Source of the DNA: an uncultured Lachnospiraceae bacterium
Lineage (GTDB): Bacteria; Bacillota; Clostridia; Lachnospirales; Lachnospiraceae
DNA length: 64,000 nucleotides
Reading direction: 5' to 3'
Assembly: GCA_947564735.1 (NCBI GenBank)
Contig: CANOEC010000018.1
Span: forward strand, 1 to 64,000
Numbering within the stretch: position 1 is the stretch's first letter; the number at the start of each line of letters is the position of its first letter. Made by a program: the position numbers and the translations under genes. Below, one piece after another: positions 24,218 to 32,823 of the stretch. A model generated the notes under the pieces. It searched no databases. It was not told where the DNA came from and worked only from the letters and a program-made list of their open reading frames with translations.

Positions 24218-24232
24218 TGACATCTTGTGTCA
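24218..24232. promoter_or_regulatory. Palindrome TGACA-N5-TGTCA upstream of GyrI-like gene B
   Basis: A perfect 5+5+5 inverted repeat between the WYL regulator and the GyrI-like gene. On the minus strand it includes TTGACA, a possible -35, with TATATT further downstream at a longer than normal spacing. The TGTCA half-site recurs four times in the promoter region of the regulator gene (25162-25198), suggesting a common binding protein. Confidence 0.45.
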
Positions 24233-25126
24233 AGGTTTATTTTTCTTATAAATTTCTTGCGCCTGTGCAGCTAAAACAGCTTTTAAATATGTTGGTTCAA
24301 TGATTTCAACATATGCTCCGAATGAAAGTAAATAACCAATAAGCCATGTATCAACAGGCATTTCAGCACAAGCAATTAAATCTCCATTTTTTTGATATTC
24401 AATTTGTGATTCGTCAAATTCATCATAAACACGATACGCAACTTCTTTTGAAAACAAAAGGACAATCCGGGAGCATAGCTTTTCTAAATTGTTTTTCTGC
24501 TCTGGGTATGGTCTTGGTATAAATGTATTCTCTAATAATTCCAACTCCAATATGCGATTTAATTTGAACATACGAAAATCCTGCTTTTCCGTGCAAAACG
24601 CTTTCACATACCATTCTTTTGACTTATAGAATAATTTTAATGGCTGGATGATTCGTTTGCTTCTTTCGCTCTTAGTATTTTCATAAACTATCTTTATTTC
24701 TCTGCATTGAATTACTGCTGTTTTTAAAACATCAAATTTTGAGTTATCATAAGCGCTTTTTCCCCAACGTGAAAAATCCACTTCAAGCCAATTTCCTGTA
24801 TTTACGTTGAAAAGCGCTGATAACTTTGTCAGGATTTCTTTTCCGTCAATATAACCGGTTGCCAATATACTTTGTATCGCTGTCAAAACTTCCTGTTTTT
24901 CTTTTTCGGATAATATTGCCCTATCCAGAATGAAATCCTGCAATAAGTAGATCCCGCCATTTCTTCCGGTTTCGGCATAGATTGGAATACCTGCGCTGCT
25001 TAATGCCTCCACATCACGGTAAATTGTCCTTGGAGAAACTTCAAATTCGGCTGCCAGTTCAGGAGCCGTAGCGTGTCCCTTGTCCAAAAGATAATATAAA
25101 ATTTTGAATAAACGGCTATCTGACAT
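24230..25126 (-). CDS. WYL-domain (YafY-type) transcriptional regulator
   Basis: 298 residues. N-terminal HTH_11 winged helix (RLFKILYYLLDKGHATAPELAAEFEVSPRTIYRDVEALSSAGIPI in outline), central WYL ligand-binding domain with KEWYVKAFC, and a C-terminal WCX-like part. WYL domains bind small molecules or nucleic-acid signals and often control stress or defence genes. Start 25126 follows GGGAGG. It is the likely regulator of the downstream GyrI/DUF3788/VOC/GyrI cluster. Confidence 0.85.
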   Translation of the reverse strand: MSDSRLFKILYYLLDKGHATAPELAAEFEVSPRTIYRDVEALSSAGIPIYAETGRNGGIYLLQDFILDRAILSEKEKQEVLTAIQSILATGYIDGKEILTKLSALFNVNTGNWLEVDFSRWGKSAYDNSKFDVLKTAVIQCREIKIVYENTKSERSKRIIQPLKLFYKSKEWYVKAFCTEKQDFRMFKLNRILELELLENTFIPRPYPEQKNNLEKLCSRIVLLFSKEVAYRVYDEFDESQIEYQKNGDLIACAEMPVDTWLIGYLLSFGAYVEIIEPTYLKAVLAAQAQEIYKKNKP

Positions 25127-25149
25127 TATTTTACCTCCCATTTAAGAAT

Positions 25150-25198
25150 ATCATAAAAATCTTGACATAGTTTGACAAGTTTTGACATTCCTGTGACA
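25150..25198 (-). promoter_or_regulatory. WYL regulator promoter with repeated TGTCA half-sites
   Basis: Minus strand TTGTCA (25178-25173) and TATGAT (25155-25150), 17 bp apart, 24 bp before the regulator start. On the plus strand TTGACA occurs at 25162, 25172 and 25182 and GTGACA at 25193, i.e. four direct half-sites spaced 10-11 bp overlapping the promoter. Likely an autoregulatory operator. Confidence 0.55.
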
Positions 25199-25399
25199 GA
25201 TATATGTTGGATAAAATGTACCTCGACTAAATAGGTTGTCTTATCAATTTACTTTTGCAGGCAGGGCGTTAATCTCCCTGTTATTGTCACTTGAATGTTA
25301 TCACTCCTATTCCTTTTAGACACAAAAAGGCGCATGATTTACATTTTACTGTTTCCATACGCCTTTACGCCGTTTTTTAATATTAAGTTATCTTGTTGA

Positions 25400-25612
25400 T
25401 TATGCCAACTGCATAATTTCAGTTTCAATTTCTTTTAACTCGTCAAGTGATAATGTTGGGATATAGTCTGCAATTTCCTCCAACGTCATTTCTCCCTTTT
25501 TTATCATTCTTTCGGCTATTTCTCTGTCTTTCTTACGAGCAATGTCCTCTCTATCGCTCTCATAAATAACCTTTGCCTTTACTTCTTGCGTCTGTTTTGT
25601 ATCATCTGACAC
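25400..25612 (-). pseudogene. C-terminal tail of an Rpn/PD-(D/E)XK transposase-like protein
   Basis: A 70-residue frame, possibly starting at GTG. The helical, charged sequence (REIAERMIKKGEMTLEEIADYIPTLSLDEL in outline) is the typical C-terminal tail of Rpn family recombination-promoting nucleases of Clostridia. The nuclease core is absent, so this is probably a remnant, although short stand-alone versions exist. The surrounding 25199-25399 and 25613-25750 stretches show no genes. Confidence 0.5.
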
Positions 25613-25750
25613 CTTACCGCCTCGGTTTCTAAAAATCCATGCTGATTGAACTGCTAATGTTCAATCTGATGTGACAAAAGATACGATATATCCTACTCAT
25701 GCTACGTTTCAATTATACAAAAAACGCCTGTCTTTACAATAAAATTCACA

Positions 25751-25996
25751 TTAAATTTCTTCCTCTCTCCGTTTAATACTGCCCTGCTGTCTGTTATGCT
25801 GTCGGCTCTCGTTCTGAAGCTCCCTCTCAAGGTTCTTTTTGTTATAACTGATTACCTCGGCATAAGCTAATTCTGTGGCGGTCTTTGAATTCTCTTTGCT
25901 GATACTGTCATACTCGGCTTGCAACGACTGTATCTCTGCTTTCCACTGTTTCGGTATTACTTTCTCACCATTCTGTGTAAAAGGTTCTGCATACAC
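25751..25996 (-). pseudogene. C-terminal fragment of a relaxase/mobilisation protein
   Basis: An 81-residue frame rich in charged helix: WKAEIQSLQAEYDSISKENS, then ELAYAEVISYNKKNLERELQNE. This matches the tail of relaxases of mobilisable and conjugative elements in Lachnospiraceae. The catalytic relaxase domain is missing. With the integrase tail at 20942-21049 it indicates that the block from about 20.9 to 29 kb is a decayed integrative element. Confidence 0.6.
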
Positions 25997-26060
25997 TCCT
26001 TTAATTCGTAGTATTTCAATAAGCTGTGTTTGTCATACTATCTCTGGTTACGCCTACTTA

Positions 26061-28907
26061 TCATTTCCGTTTCTTCTCATGGGATGGCTCCGCCATTACA
26101 AATAATTTATTAAACCTCAGAGTATCCATGTCAGGAATCCAGCTCTTAAAATCAAGCTCAGCCTTTTGTGCAGCAATCTTGATTCCCTCTTGCAAACACT
26201 CATTATAGTTTAAATCCTCTGACAAAACTTGAGGGTCAAATTTGGGAAGTGTATTTCTTATAAAACTTTTAATTTTAATGTCCTTCTTGTCAATTTTCTC
26301 GCCAAGTCTGATTGCTGACAAAGCCGCACGTTGATAGTCAGCCTCTCCATTCTGTAAATACAGTTCATGAAATGTACAGGCAATTGCATGTAAGTTTATG
26401 CAGGCATTTCGTTGGTCAAGCTTTTCTGTTGAAATGCCATCCGCCACAGCCAATGCCGAAAGGCATATACTGATAAATCTATTACCCACATTTGCTTCCA
26501 CTAAAGCCCATTCACAGAAGAACGGTCGATGATTTACAGTTTCCTCTTCATCTCTAAATAACGCCAGTGCTCTCTTATACTCTCCTATTTCCCTATATTT
26601 CTCGGATAGATGTACCGTCATCTGTGGATCTTTTGGACTCTTATCCAGCACACTCTGATACAAGTCAAATGCCAGCAAACGATTTTTATTCATGAAATAA
26701 TCGCCCAGATATTTCCAATCTCTATATTCTGGTTTAAATCCTACTTCATTAATAACATCCATGGCAGCCTTACTAAGTTCTATAAAGATTTCATCAAAAT
26801 CATAGTCAAACTCATCTTCCATGATTTTCCGTGCTGTTTGCGCAATAAGAATATGCCTTGTGTAGATTACTTCTCCATTCACTGCCGTCGCAGCCTCATC
26901 CCCTAATGGCGCTAATATATGTTTCTTTACATCACTCACTCTGAATCCATATACCTGTGCCATGACTTCTTTATATAATAAATTCAAACCTTCCGAATGC
27001 ATAGCTGCAATATAAGCGTAAGCATCCAGAAGTGTACTCTCTTTTAACGTTGTCCTCTGTATATGCATTCCTTTTAAACGCAACAACATATTTCGGACAT
27101 GCTCACTTAATTCTTCCCCATATCTGACCGTCAGCATAGCGCCCAATAAGGCTCCCTCCTCCGAACCCCCTTTAGCTACCACGTCTTTAGCCGATAAACA
27201 CAATTTCTTCGTTGCTTCAGGTATGCTGCATCCACTTAATTTACCTAATCCCTTTCCCCCTAAATTTGCCCATGCGGTTACGATTTCTTTCGCATCTTCT
27301 TCGTCAATTCCCCTTAAGTTATAAGGCCTAAAGTCCGAATATTCTTGCCACGGCAACTGATTCCCATTAACATTCTTCCAATCAAGCTTACGGGTACATA
27401 ACAGCAAATGGACATGCCGTCTGCCCTGCTTAGATAACGCCTCCAGCAGTTTAAATAGTTGCCTTGCAACTGAAAAACAATTGTCCACACAAATAATCCA
27501 GTTACCCTTCCTTGTCACTTTTATGATTTGATCAATTTGTACCACAGTGTTCTTGTCCGAATATTTTAACACCAGCGCATGCCAGCAGTACTTTTCCGTC
27601 AATTCTCTGACAGTTTGCAGTAAAACCGTAGTTTTCCCCTCACCACCTGCACCAATAATAAGACCGCACTTTGTCCCGCCTTCTTCATTACATCTGATAA
27701 AATCAGTTGTAATAGTCGTCACAACTTTCCTCGTAGGTATGCCGATGGAACAAATATTCTTATAATCCGGTTCTTTACCATCAAAATATTTCAATATCTC
27801 ATCACTGGATGGCGGATTGATATCTCCGTCAAGCTGCCGCATAATATGCCGCCAGCCTGTAAGCGACCTTATCAGCCTCTCTTCCCCCTCTGCTTGCTCC
27901 TCCTGACCATATGGCGCATAAGGAAGCAGCCAGTAATCCTGTCCGTCTTTGTGTCGTCCAATTAATAGTCTGTCGGGTGAGTCCATAATGAAGCTCTGTG
28001 CCTCCTTGGACCATCTTTTCGGTCTAATTTTGACTTCATTACTTTGAAAATCAAGCTCACCCCACTGTAATGAATTATAGTTGTTGTCATTTTCTCTCGC
28101 CTGAAAAGCTGCGCCGCTTTGTAATATCAAAGAACCAGTATTATATGCCAGCAGAAAATCACCGCTATTTTTATGCAGATGTCCATGAAGGTACATCGCT
28201 CTGTTCCTAATTAGCAGCGCCGTAATCTGGCGTCTTTGCTCCCAATGCAGCCAGTCTAACGGATGATGCCCCAGCACAACTTTATACTCACATTCCTTAA
28301 CCGCATTCAATGCTTCCTCAAGAATATATTTCCCCGGTGTTAACTGCTCTTTATCCTTATCAGAATTAGATAACCACGCTGTATTCAAACCAATAATACC
28401 TATCCGTTTGTCCCCTATGGATAAAATATCAGTAAACGCTCCCTTCTCACCGAACATACTCTTTACTGGGAAACATTCAGCTTCTCCGAGTCCACTTACA
28501 AAATTTTGGAAATTTTCAAACCTTGGAATAATTTCTTGGCGTGATTTAAACCCAGCATCATCCGTATCAAAAAAACAGCTATCTGCTTTTTCTAAAATAC
28601 TATATAAAGATCCTGCGGCAATTTCACTTTGCTTCCTGTCAATATCATGATTTCCCGGAATAATATAAAGCCGGGGTAATGTTTCATAGATTTCCATTAA
28701 CGGTTTTATAAATTCTTCATAAAACAAATCATATTCTTTAGCTAAACCTTTATTGGCAATATCTCCCGTAACAAAAATAGCATCCGGAACAAATTCCCTA
28801 TTCTGCTTCATATGCTTATGTAAATAATGAAACAGCTTAATCTGTCCATAATTATCCTTACCCGTATGAAAATCCGATAAATGAAGCCATTTGAAACTAT
28901 TAGCCAT
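26061..28907 (-). CDS. Metallophosphoesterase-STAND-like NTPase-TPR protein (candidate defence protein)
   Basis: 948 residues from the ATG at 28907 (AAAGGGG upstream). N-terminal calcineurin-like phosphoesterase (1-270) with all motifs: DFH (12-14), GD (48-49), GNHD (85-88), GHH (213-215) and GHLH (242-245). A P-loop NTPase follows: Walker A GAGGEGKTT (419-427), Walker B-like WIICVDNC (470-477) and LLLCTRK (501-507). The C-terminal 400 residues are helical with TPR-like repeats (about 730-830). Effector plus STAND-type NTPase plus repeat sensor is the layout of many antiviral ATPases (Avs, NACHT types). It lies alone among mobile-element debris. Function is inferred from architecture only. 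Confidence 0.8.
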   Translation of the reverse strand: MANSFKWLHLSDFHTGKDNYGQIKLFHYLHKHMKQNREFVPDAIFVTGDIANKGLAKEYDLFYEEFIKPLMEIYETLPRLYIIPGNHDIDRKQSEIAAGSLYSILEKADSCFFDTDDAGFKSRQEIIPRFENFQNFVSGLGEAECFPVKSMFGEKGAFTDILSIGDKRIGIIGLNTAWLSNSDKDKEQLTPGKYILEEALNAVKECEYKVVLGHHPLDWLHWEQRRQITALLIRNRAMYLHGHLHKNSGDFLLAYNTGSLILQSGAAFQARENDNNYNSLQWGELDFQSNEVKIRPKRWSKEAQSFIMDSPDRLLIGRHKDGQDYWLLPYAPYGQEEQAEGEERLIRSLTGWRHIMRQLDGDINPPSSDEILKYFDGKEPDYKNICSIGIPTRKVVTTITTDFIRCNEEGGTKCGLIIGAGGEGKTTVLLQTVRELTEKYCWHALVLKYSDKNTVVQIDQIIKVTRKGNWIICVDNCFSVARQLFKLLEALSKQGRRHVHLLLCTRKLDWKNVNGNQLPWQEYSDFRPYNLRGIDEEDAKEIVTAWANLGGKGLGKLSGCSIPEATKKLCLSAKDVVAKGGSEEGALLGAMLTVRYGEELSEHVRNMLLRLKGMHIQRTTLKESTLLDAYAYIAAMHSEGLNLLYKEVMAQVYGFRVSDVKKHILAPLGDEAATAVNGEVIYTRHILIAQTARKIMEDEFDYDFDEIFIELSKAAMDVINEVGFKPEYRDWKYLGDYFMNKNRLLAFDLYQSVLDKSPKDPQMTVHLSEKYREIGEYKRALALFRDEEETVNHRPFFCEWALVEANVGNRFISICLSALAVADGISTEKLDQRNACINLHAIACTFHELYLQNGEADYQRAALSAIRLGEKIDKKDIKIKSFIRNTLPKFDPQVLSEDLNYNECLQEGIKIAAQKAELDFKSWIPDMDTLRFNKLFVMAEPSHEKKRK

Positions 28908-29130
28908 GCCGCTTTCCCCTTTGTACTCTAAATATCTCATTTGTAAATATATCCTGTTCGATTATGCAAATGCTATACTTTATTTAATATACTCATTGTT
29001 ATATTATACTATAAACACCATCTTTCTTAAAGCATTTAGAATAAAAAACTATTATTTTCACAAGTGGAATAATTCTGCCATGACATATTTCAACAGGATA
29101 CACCGCCAGGCAATCAGATGTTTTTCTGCA

Positions 29131-29640
29131 CTATTTCCCCGTCGGCTCTTCAAACAAAATACCTTCCGGCGGATAATAAGAAAAGCGCATAAAGCAGACA
29201 ACCAGAATGCACACCAAAACGCACAGCAGTACCGTATATGGCTCCAGTCTGCATGACAGTGTCAAATGATAGGTCAGCCAGAATGCAATCACAATACTCA
29301 AGAGAAAAATAGAAATGTCCAAGAAAAAAAGATCCTTACCAACAACAGCCGTATAGGCATAGTAAAAAAGCGGAATTAACACACTACCCGTCACCATCCC
29401 AAAACATAGCGCCGAGATAATACACGGATATTTTTTCCTGAACTTGAGAATCAGTACAAGCGAATACAAAAGCATCGGAAAAAACAACAGCTTGATATGT
29501 TCCCATATGGATTCATTGACCGGCGTAAAAAGACCGATGATAGGATGATTGCCGGACCACTGATATGCAAAATGTGCAAGCGTCCCTGTGATAAGCACGA
29601 AAATAATCCCGATGACGGTGCAGCGTTTCAAATATTTCAT
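29131..29640 (-). CDS. DUF6512-like integral membrane protein
   Basis: About 170 residues with five or six membrane helices. The conserved first part (FAYQWSGNHPIIGLFTPVNESIWEHIKLLFFP in outline) with its NESxWEHxKL motif is the hallmark of the DUF6512 family of unknown function. Start 29640 has AGAGGT eight bases upstream; the ATG two codons earlier is too close. Single gene. Confidence 0.75.
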   Translation of the reverse strand: MKYLKRCTVIGIIFVLITGTLAHFAYQWSGNHPIIGLFTPVNESIWEHIKLLFFPMLLYSLVLILKFRKKYPCIISALCFGMVTGSVLIPLFYYAYTAVVGKDLFFLDISIFLLSIVIAFWLTYHLTLSCRLEPYTVLLCVLVCILVVCFMRFSYYPPEGILFEEPTGK

Positions 29641-29746
29641 AGACATTACCTCTGAAACAGTATATGCAGTATGCCATGAATTATTTATCACAACGCTGCA
29701 AGCGCCGTTCTTTATTATGTGATACCTTAACGGGATAGGTCTCCCT

Positions 29747-30952
29747 TTACCACTGTGTACTGTGGCTTTTTTTATATTCCTCCTGTTCGCTTATATTGTA
29801 AGTTCCTGCCACATCAGCGATAACCGAAGCCGAATGTTCCTTACGTCGGGAGGTTTTTACCCGCTTTTGAAGCTCATCGAAGAACAAATCCTCGTCAATC
29901 GGCAGAGTAACCGGTTTCCCCAGCCAGTCGGAAAGGTGCATGGCGTTTGAAAGCGTCAGTCCGTTAATTCCCTCGCTGCCGTCTGCGACAAGCGGTTCCT
30001 GCCTCAAAATTGCCGCCGCGAATTTATTGAGCACCTCCGGATGCTGTCCTGATTTGCCGTCCGTTTCCACCTCCACAGCCTCTCCTTTTGGACAGCCGAA
30101 GGGTGCGGTATTTATCCGGGAAAATTCCGGCTCGCCCATTTCGAGCACATAGAGCGACAATTTGTTATGCTCCGCAACAAGCTTTGCCTTATCCATAACA
30201 ATCTCAAAACGGTTTGTGCCGCAGGCGTCACCAGTGGAAGTAATGAAAACGCCTGTCGCACCGTTTGCGTATTTCACATAAGCGGTCACATCGTCCTCAA
30301 CCTCAATGTCGTGCCATTGACCATAGGAAAGCCGCGCAGATATTTCAACGGGCATACCGCATATCCATTGCCATAAATCAAGCTGATGCGGGCATTGGTT
30401 CAGCAGTACGCCGCCGCCCTCTCCCGCCCAAGTGGCGCGCCACATTCCCGAATCGTAGTACGCCTGCGGACGATACCAGTTTGTTATCAGCCAGTTTGTA
30501 CGCCGAATCTGTCCGTATTCGCCGCTCGAAACGATTTCTTTCATTTTACGATAAATATGGTCGGTACGCTGGTTGAACATCATACCGAAAACAGCGCTCG
30601 ATTTCTTCGCAGCCTCGTTCATTTCCCTCACCTGTTTTGTGTAGACTCCTGCCGGCTTTTCCACCATAACATGAATATTCCGCTTAAAACATTCCATCGC
30701 GCATTTCGGATGGTCGTAATGGGGGACGGACACAAGCGCCGCATCGACCAGTCCGCTGTCAAGCATCTCCTCAGCAGAAGCAAATTTCTTTACCGCTTCG
30801 GGGATGTTCTCTTCTGCCCATGCGATTCTTTCGGGATTTGTGTCCGCTAGGGCTGTAACCTCAATTTCGGGGCACTCTCCCTTCTCGATATTTCTGTAAT
30901 GCCCCGTACCCATGTTGCCAAAGCCGATAATACCAAGACGTATTTTATCCAT
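29747..30952 (-). CDS. Gfo/Idh/MocA-family NAD(P)-dependent oxidoreductase
   Basis: 401 residues from the ATG at 30952 (AAAGGG nine bases upstream). Rossmann fold GFGNMGTGHYRNIEKG at the N-terminus, the family lysine in MVEKPAG (the EKP motif), and the C-terminal sheet domain with GGGVLLNQCPHQLDL, where the histidine is a usual catalytic residue. These enzymes oxidise or reduce sugar hydroxyls. It closes a three-gene operon with two TIM-barrel isomerase-like proteins, so the trio probably handles one sugar derivative, possibly through a 3-keto intermediate. Confidence 0.88.
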   Translation of the reverse strand: MDKIRLGIIGFGNMGTGHYRNIEKGECPEIEVTALADTNPERIAWAEENIPEAVKKFASAEEMLDSGLVDAALVSVPHYDHPKCAMECFKRNIHVMVEKPAGVYTKQVREMNEAAKKSSAVFGMMFNQRTDHIYRKMKEIVSSGEYGQIRRTNWLITNWYRPQAYYDSGMWRATWAGEGGGVLLNQCPHQLDLWQWICGMPVEISARLSYGQWHDIEVEDDVTAYVKYANGATGVFITSTGDACGTNRFEIVMDKAKLVAEHNKLSLYVLEMGEPEFSRINTAPFGCPKGEAVEVETDGKSGQHPEVLNKFAAAILRQEPLVADGSEGINGLTLSNAMHLSDWLGKPVTLPIDEDLFFDELQKRVKTSRRKEHSASVIADVAGTYNISEQEEYKKSHSTQW

Positions 30953-30991
30953 ACTAACCAACCCTTTCTCTCTAATCCAACCCTTTCCAAA

Positions 30992-31729
30992 TCAGAACCC
31001 TCTCGATTTCAAAAAATCATAGCTTATTTTAAGGCATTCAAAGGGGCTTCTGCCATAGCAGTCATCCTGCTCCACCAGCATATATTCCGTACCCGCACTG
31101 TCGCAGGCGTCAATAATCCTGTCCATATTCATATTCCCCTCGCCCAGCGCCGCCATCTTCCTGCCGTATTCCATGTCCTTTAAATGGACGCAGGGAACAC
31201 GGTTTTTAAGGAACATAATCCACTCTGCAGGATCCGCGCCGCCCATCTGCATCCAATAGGTATCGGGCGTAAAGGAAAGGACATCTGCACTGAACTTTTC
31301 AGCGAGCCATTCTAAAACTGTTTTGCCGTCAATTTTTATGAACTCTTGGTCGTGGTTGTGATAGCAAAGCCGCTTTCCGTTCCCAGTCAGCTCTCTGCCC
31401 GCCGCAGCAAATCTGTCATAAAAAGCCTGCACACCTTCTTTGTGGATTTCGTACCAGCCTATTCCAATGTTTTGACATCCAAAAACATTATGCTCCGCAA
31501 TCACCGCATCTGTCTCCCCCGCGATACGTTCCGGCGGGATATGGGTCAGCACGCATTCAAGTCCGTTTTTATCAAGCTCATTTTTCATCCACTCCGGGGT
31601 ATATTCGCATACGCCCGAAACCTGCACATATTTGTATCCTATCTGCGCAATTTTTTTAAGCGTCTTGGACAAATCCTCCGGCGTCTTGCAAAAATCCCGT
31701 ACCGTATAAAGCTGCGCGCCTATTTGCAT
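30992..31729 (-). CDS. Sugar phosphate isomerase/epimerase-like TIM barrel (A)
   Basis: 245 residues of the AP-endonuclease-2/xylose-isomerase-like TIM barrel family: IGAQLYTVRDFCK at the start, LCYHNHDQEF and HLKDMEYG with metal-binding His/Glu/Asp residues, ending MLVEQDDCYG. GGAAGGGAG precedes the start, which overlaps the upstream gene's end by ten bases. Members isomerise or epimerise sugars, or cleave 3-keto-glycosides when paired with Gfo/Idh enzymes; which applies here is not known. Confidence 0.82.
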   Translation of the reverse strand: MQIGAQLYTVRDFCKTPEDLSKTLKKIAQIGYKYVQVSGVCEYTPEWMKNELDKNGLECVLTHIPPERIAGETDAVIAEHNVFGCQNIGIGWYEIHKEGVQAFYDRFAAAGRELTGNGKRLCYHNHDQEFIKIDGKTVLEWLAEKFSADVLSFTPDTYWMQMGGADPAEWIMFLKNRVPCVHLKDMEYGRKMAALGEGNMNMDRIIDACDSAGTEYMLVEQDDCYGRSPFECLKISYDFLKSRGF

Positions 31730-32598
31730 AATTTTCTCCCTTCCGATGCCTTATAAATTTCCGTTAGCAATTGCTTAAATTCATTGCAGGCAGCGTCAAA
31801 AGACGCCCTGTCGCTTTCATAAACGCACTGACCGACCTTGCTCTCTCCCCCGCCGCGCTCCAATTTGGATAAGCCGTCGAATGCCGTCAGATGTGGTTCT
31901 ATGGTAAATGCACTGCCGCCGCGAAGTATATAATCCCTCGCTATAAACCCGACATGCCCTATGCCCTTTCCTGCCGGGACGACGCTGCCGTCCGCAAGAG
32001 CGTCCTTTATATGAAGATACTTCACATGAGGCTTCAGTATTTCCCATGCTTCAAGGGTATCCTGCCCGCATTGGATAAAATTTGCCGGATCGAAGACCGC
32101 CTTCACCTGCGGCAGCGCCTTGAGGATTTCCAGACAGCGTAGCGCTGTATCTCCGTAAATTCCCTTTTCATTTTCGTGACAAAGTGTGACCTTATATCCT
32201 GCTGCCGCTTCGACAAACATCCCCAAACGTTCCATCACCTCGTTTCTATGACGCTCATAATTCTGACCAACATAGAATGAGAACAGCCTGTAGCATTCCG
32301 CGCCGAGAATTTCTGCAATATCAAGAGTCCTTTTGAATTTATCAAAATGGGAGGCAAAGTCGTCCGTCTCAATATCAATTTTGCCTATAGGAGAACCGAT
32401 TGACCATATCTGTAAGCCCTCATCGTCAAGGCGTTTTCTGATTTCCTTCGCTTTCTCTATCGTTATATCATCTACGCTTATATTGTCAACGCTTCTGATT
32501 TCGAGCCCGTCAAGGTGATTTTCCTTCATTGCTGCAATCTGTGTATCAAACTCCTGCCCCGCCTCATCGGCAAAGGCATATATTTTTACGACTTCCAT
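31720..32598 (-). CDS. Sugar phosphate isomerase/epimerase-like TIM barrel (B)
   Basis: 292 residues, same superfamily as the next gene. Motifs: IYAFADEAGQEFDTQI, LCHENEKGIYGD, AVFDPANFIQCG and YLHIKDAL with metal-type Glu, Asp and His residues, and AFTIEPHL. AAGGAG precedes the start. First gene of the operon 32598-29747, divergent from an AraC regulator. The paralogous pair A/B suggests either sequential steps or two subunits. Confidence 0.82.
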   Translation of the reverse strand: MEVVKIYAFADEAGQEFDTQIAAMKENHLDGLEIRSVDNISVDDITIEKAKEIRKRLDDEGLQIWSIGSPIGKIDIETDDFASHFDKFKRTLDIAEILGAECYRLFSFYVGQNYERHRNEVMERLGMFVEAAAGYKVTLCHENEKGIYGDTALRCLEILKALPQVKAVFDPANFIQCGQDTLEAWEILKPHVKYLHIKDALADGSVVPAGKGIGHVGFIARDYILRGGSAFTIEPHLTAFDGLSKLERGGGESKVGQCVYESDRASFDAACNEFKQLLTEIYKASEGRKLCK

Positions 32599-32627
32599 AG
32601 TATCGCTCCTTTCAGCGTTCTTCGCAG

Positions 32628-32648
32628 ACTCAAGATGAAATCTTGAGT
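32628..32648 (-). promoter_or_regulatory. Hairpin at the start of the isomerase operon transcript
   Basis: A perfect 9-bp inverted repeat, ACTCAAGAT-GAA-ATCTTGAGT, lies just downstream of a TATAAT-like -10 on the minus strand. It would form the 5' end of the messenger, or serve as an operator. Confidence 0.45.
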
Positions 32649-32823
32649 TTATTATACATCAGCACTGTCAAAAGCCAAATTGTTATAATGCTTATTCTAT
32701 ATTGCAAATATTCTCATATCTTTCTATAATGGTTTCAGAAAGCCGCCCGATGGATGCGCTTACGAAAACCAGCAAAACCAACGTCTTGAATAGAAGCTTC
32801 ATATAGAAAGAGAAAACGATACG

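Noticed and set aside
24205-24233. Standard promoter TTGACA-17-TGTGTT before the GyrI-like gene B
   Set aside because: The -10 is poor at normal spacing; only the palindrome is reported.
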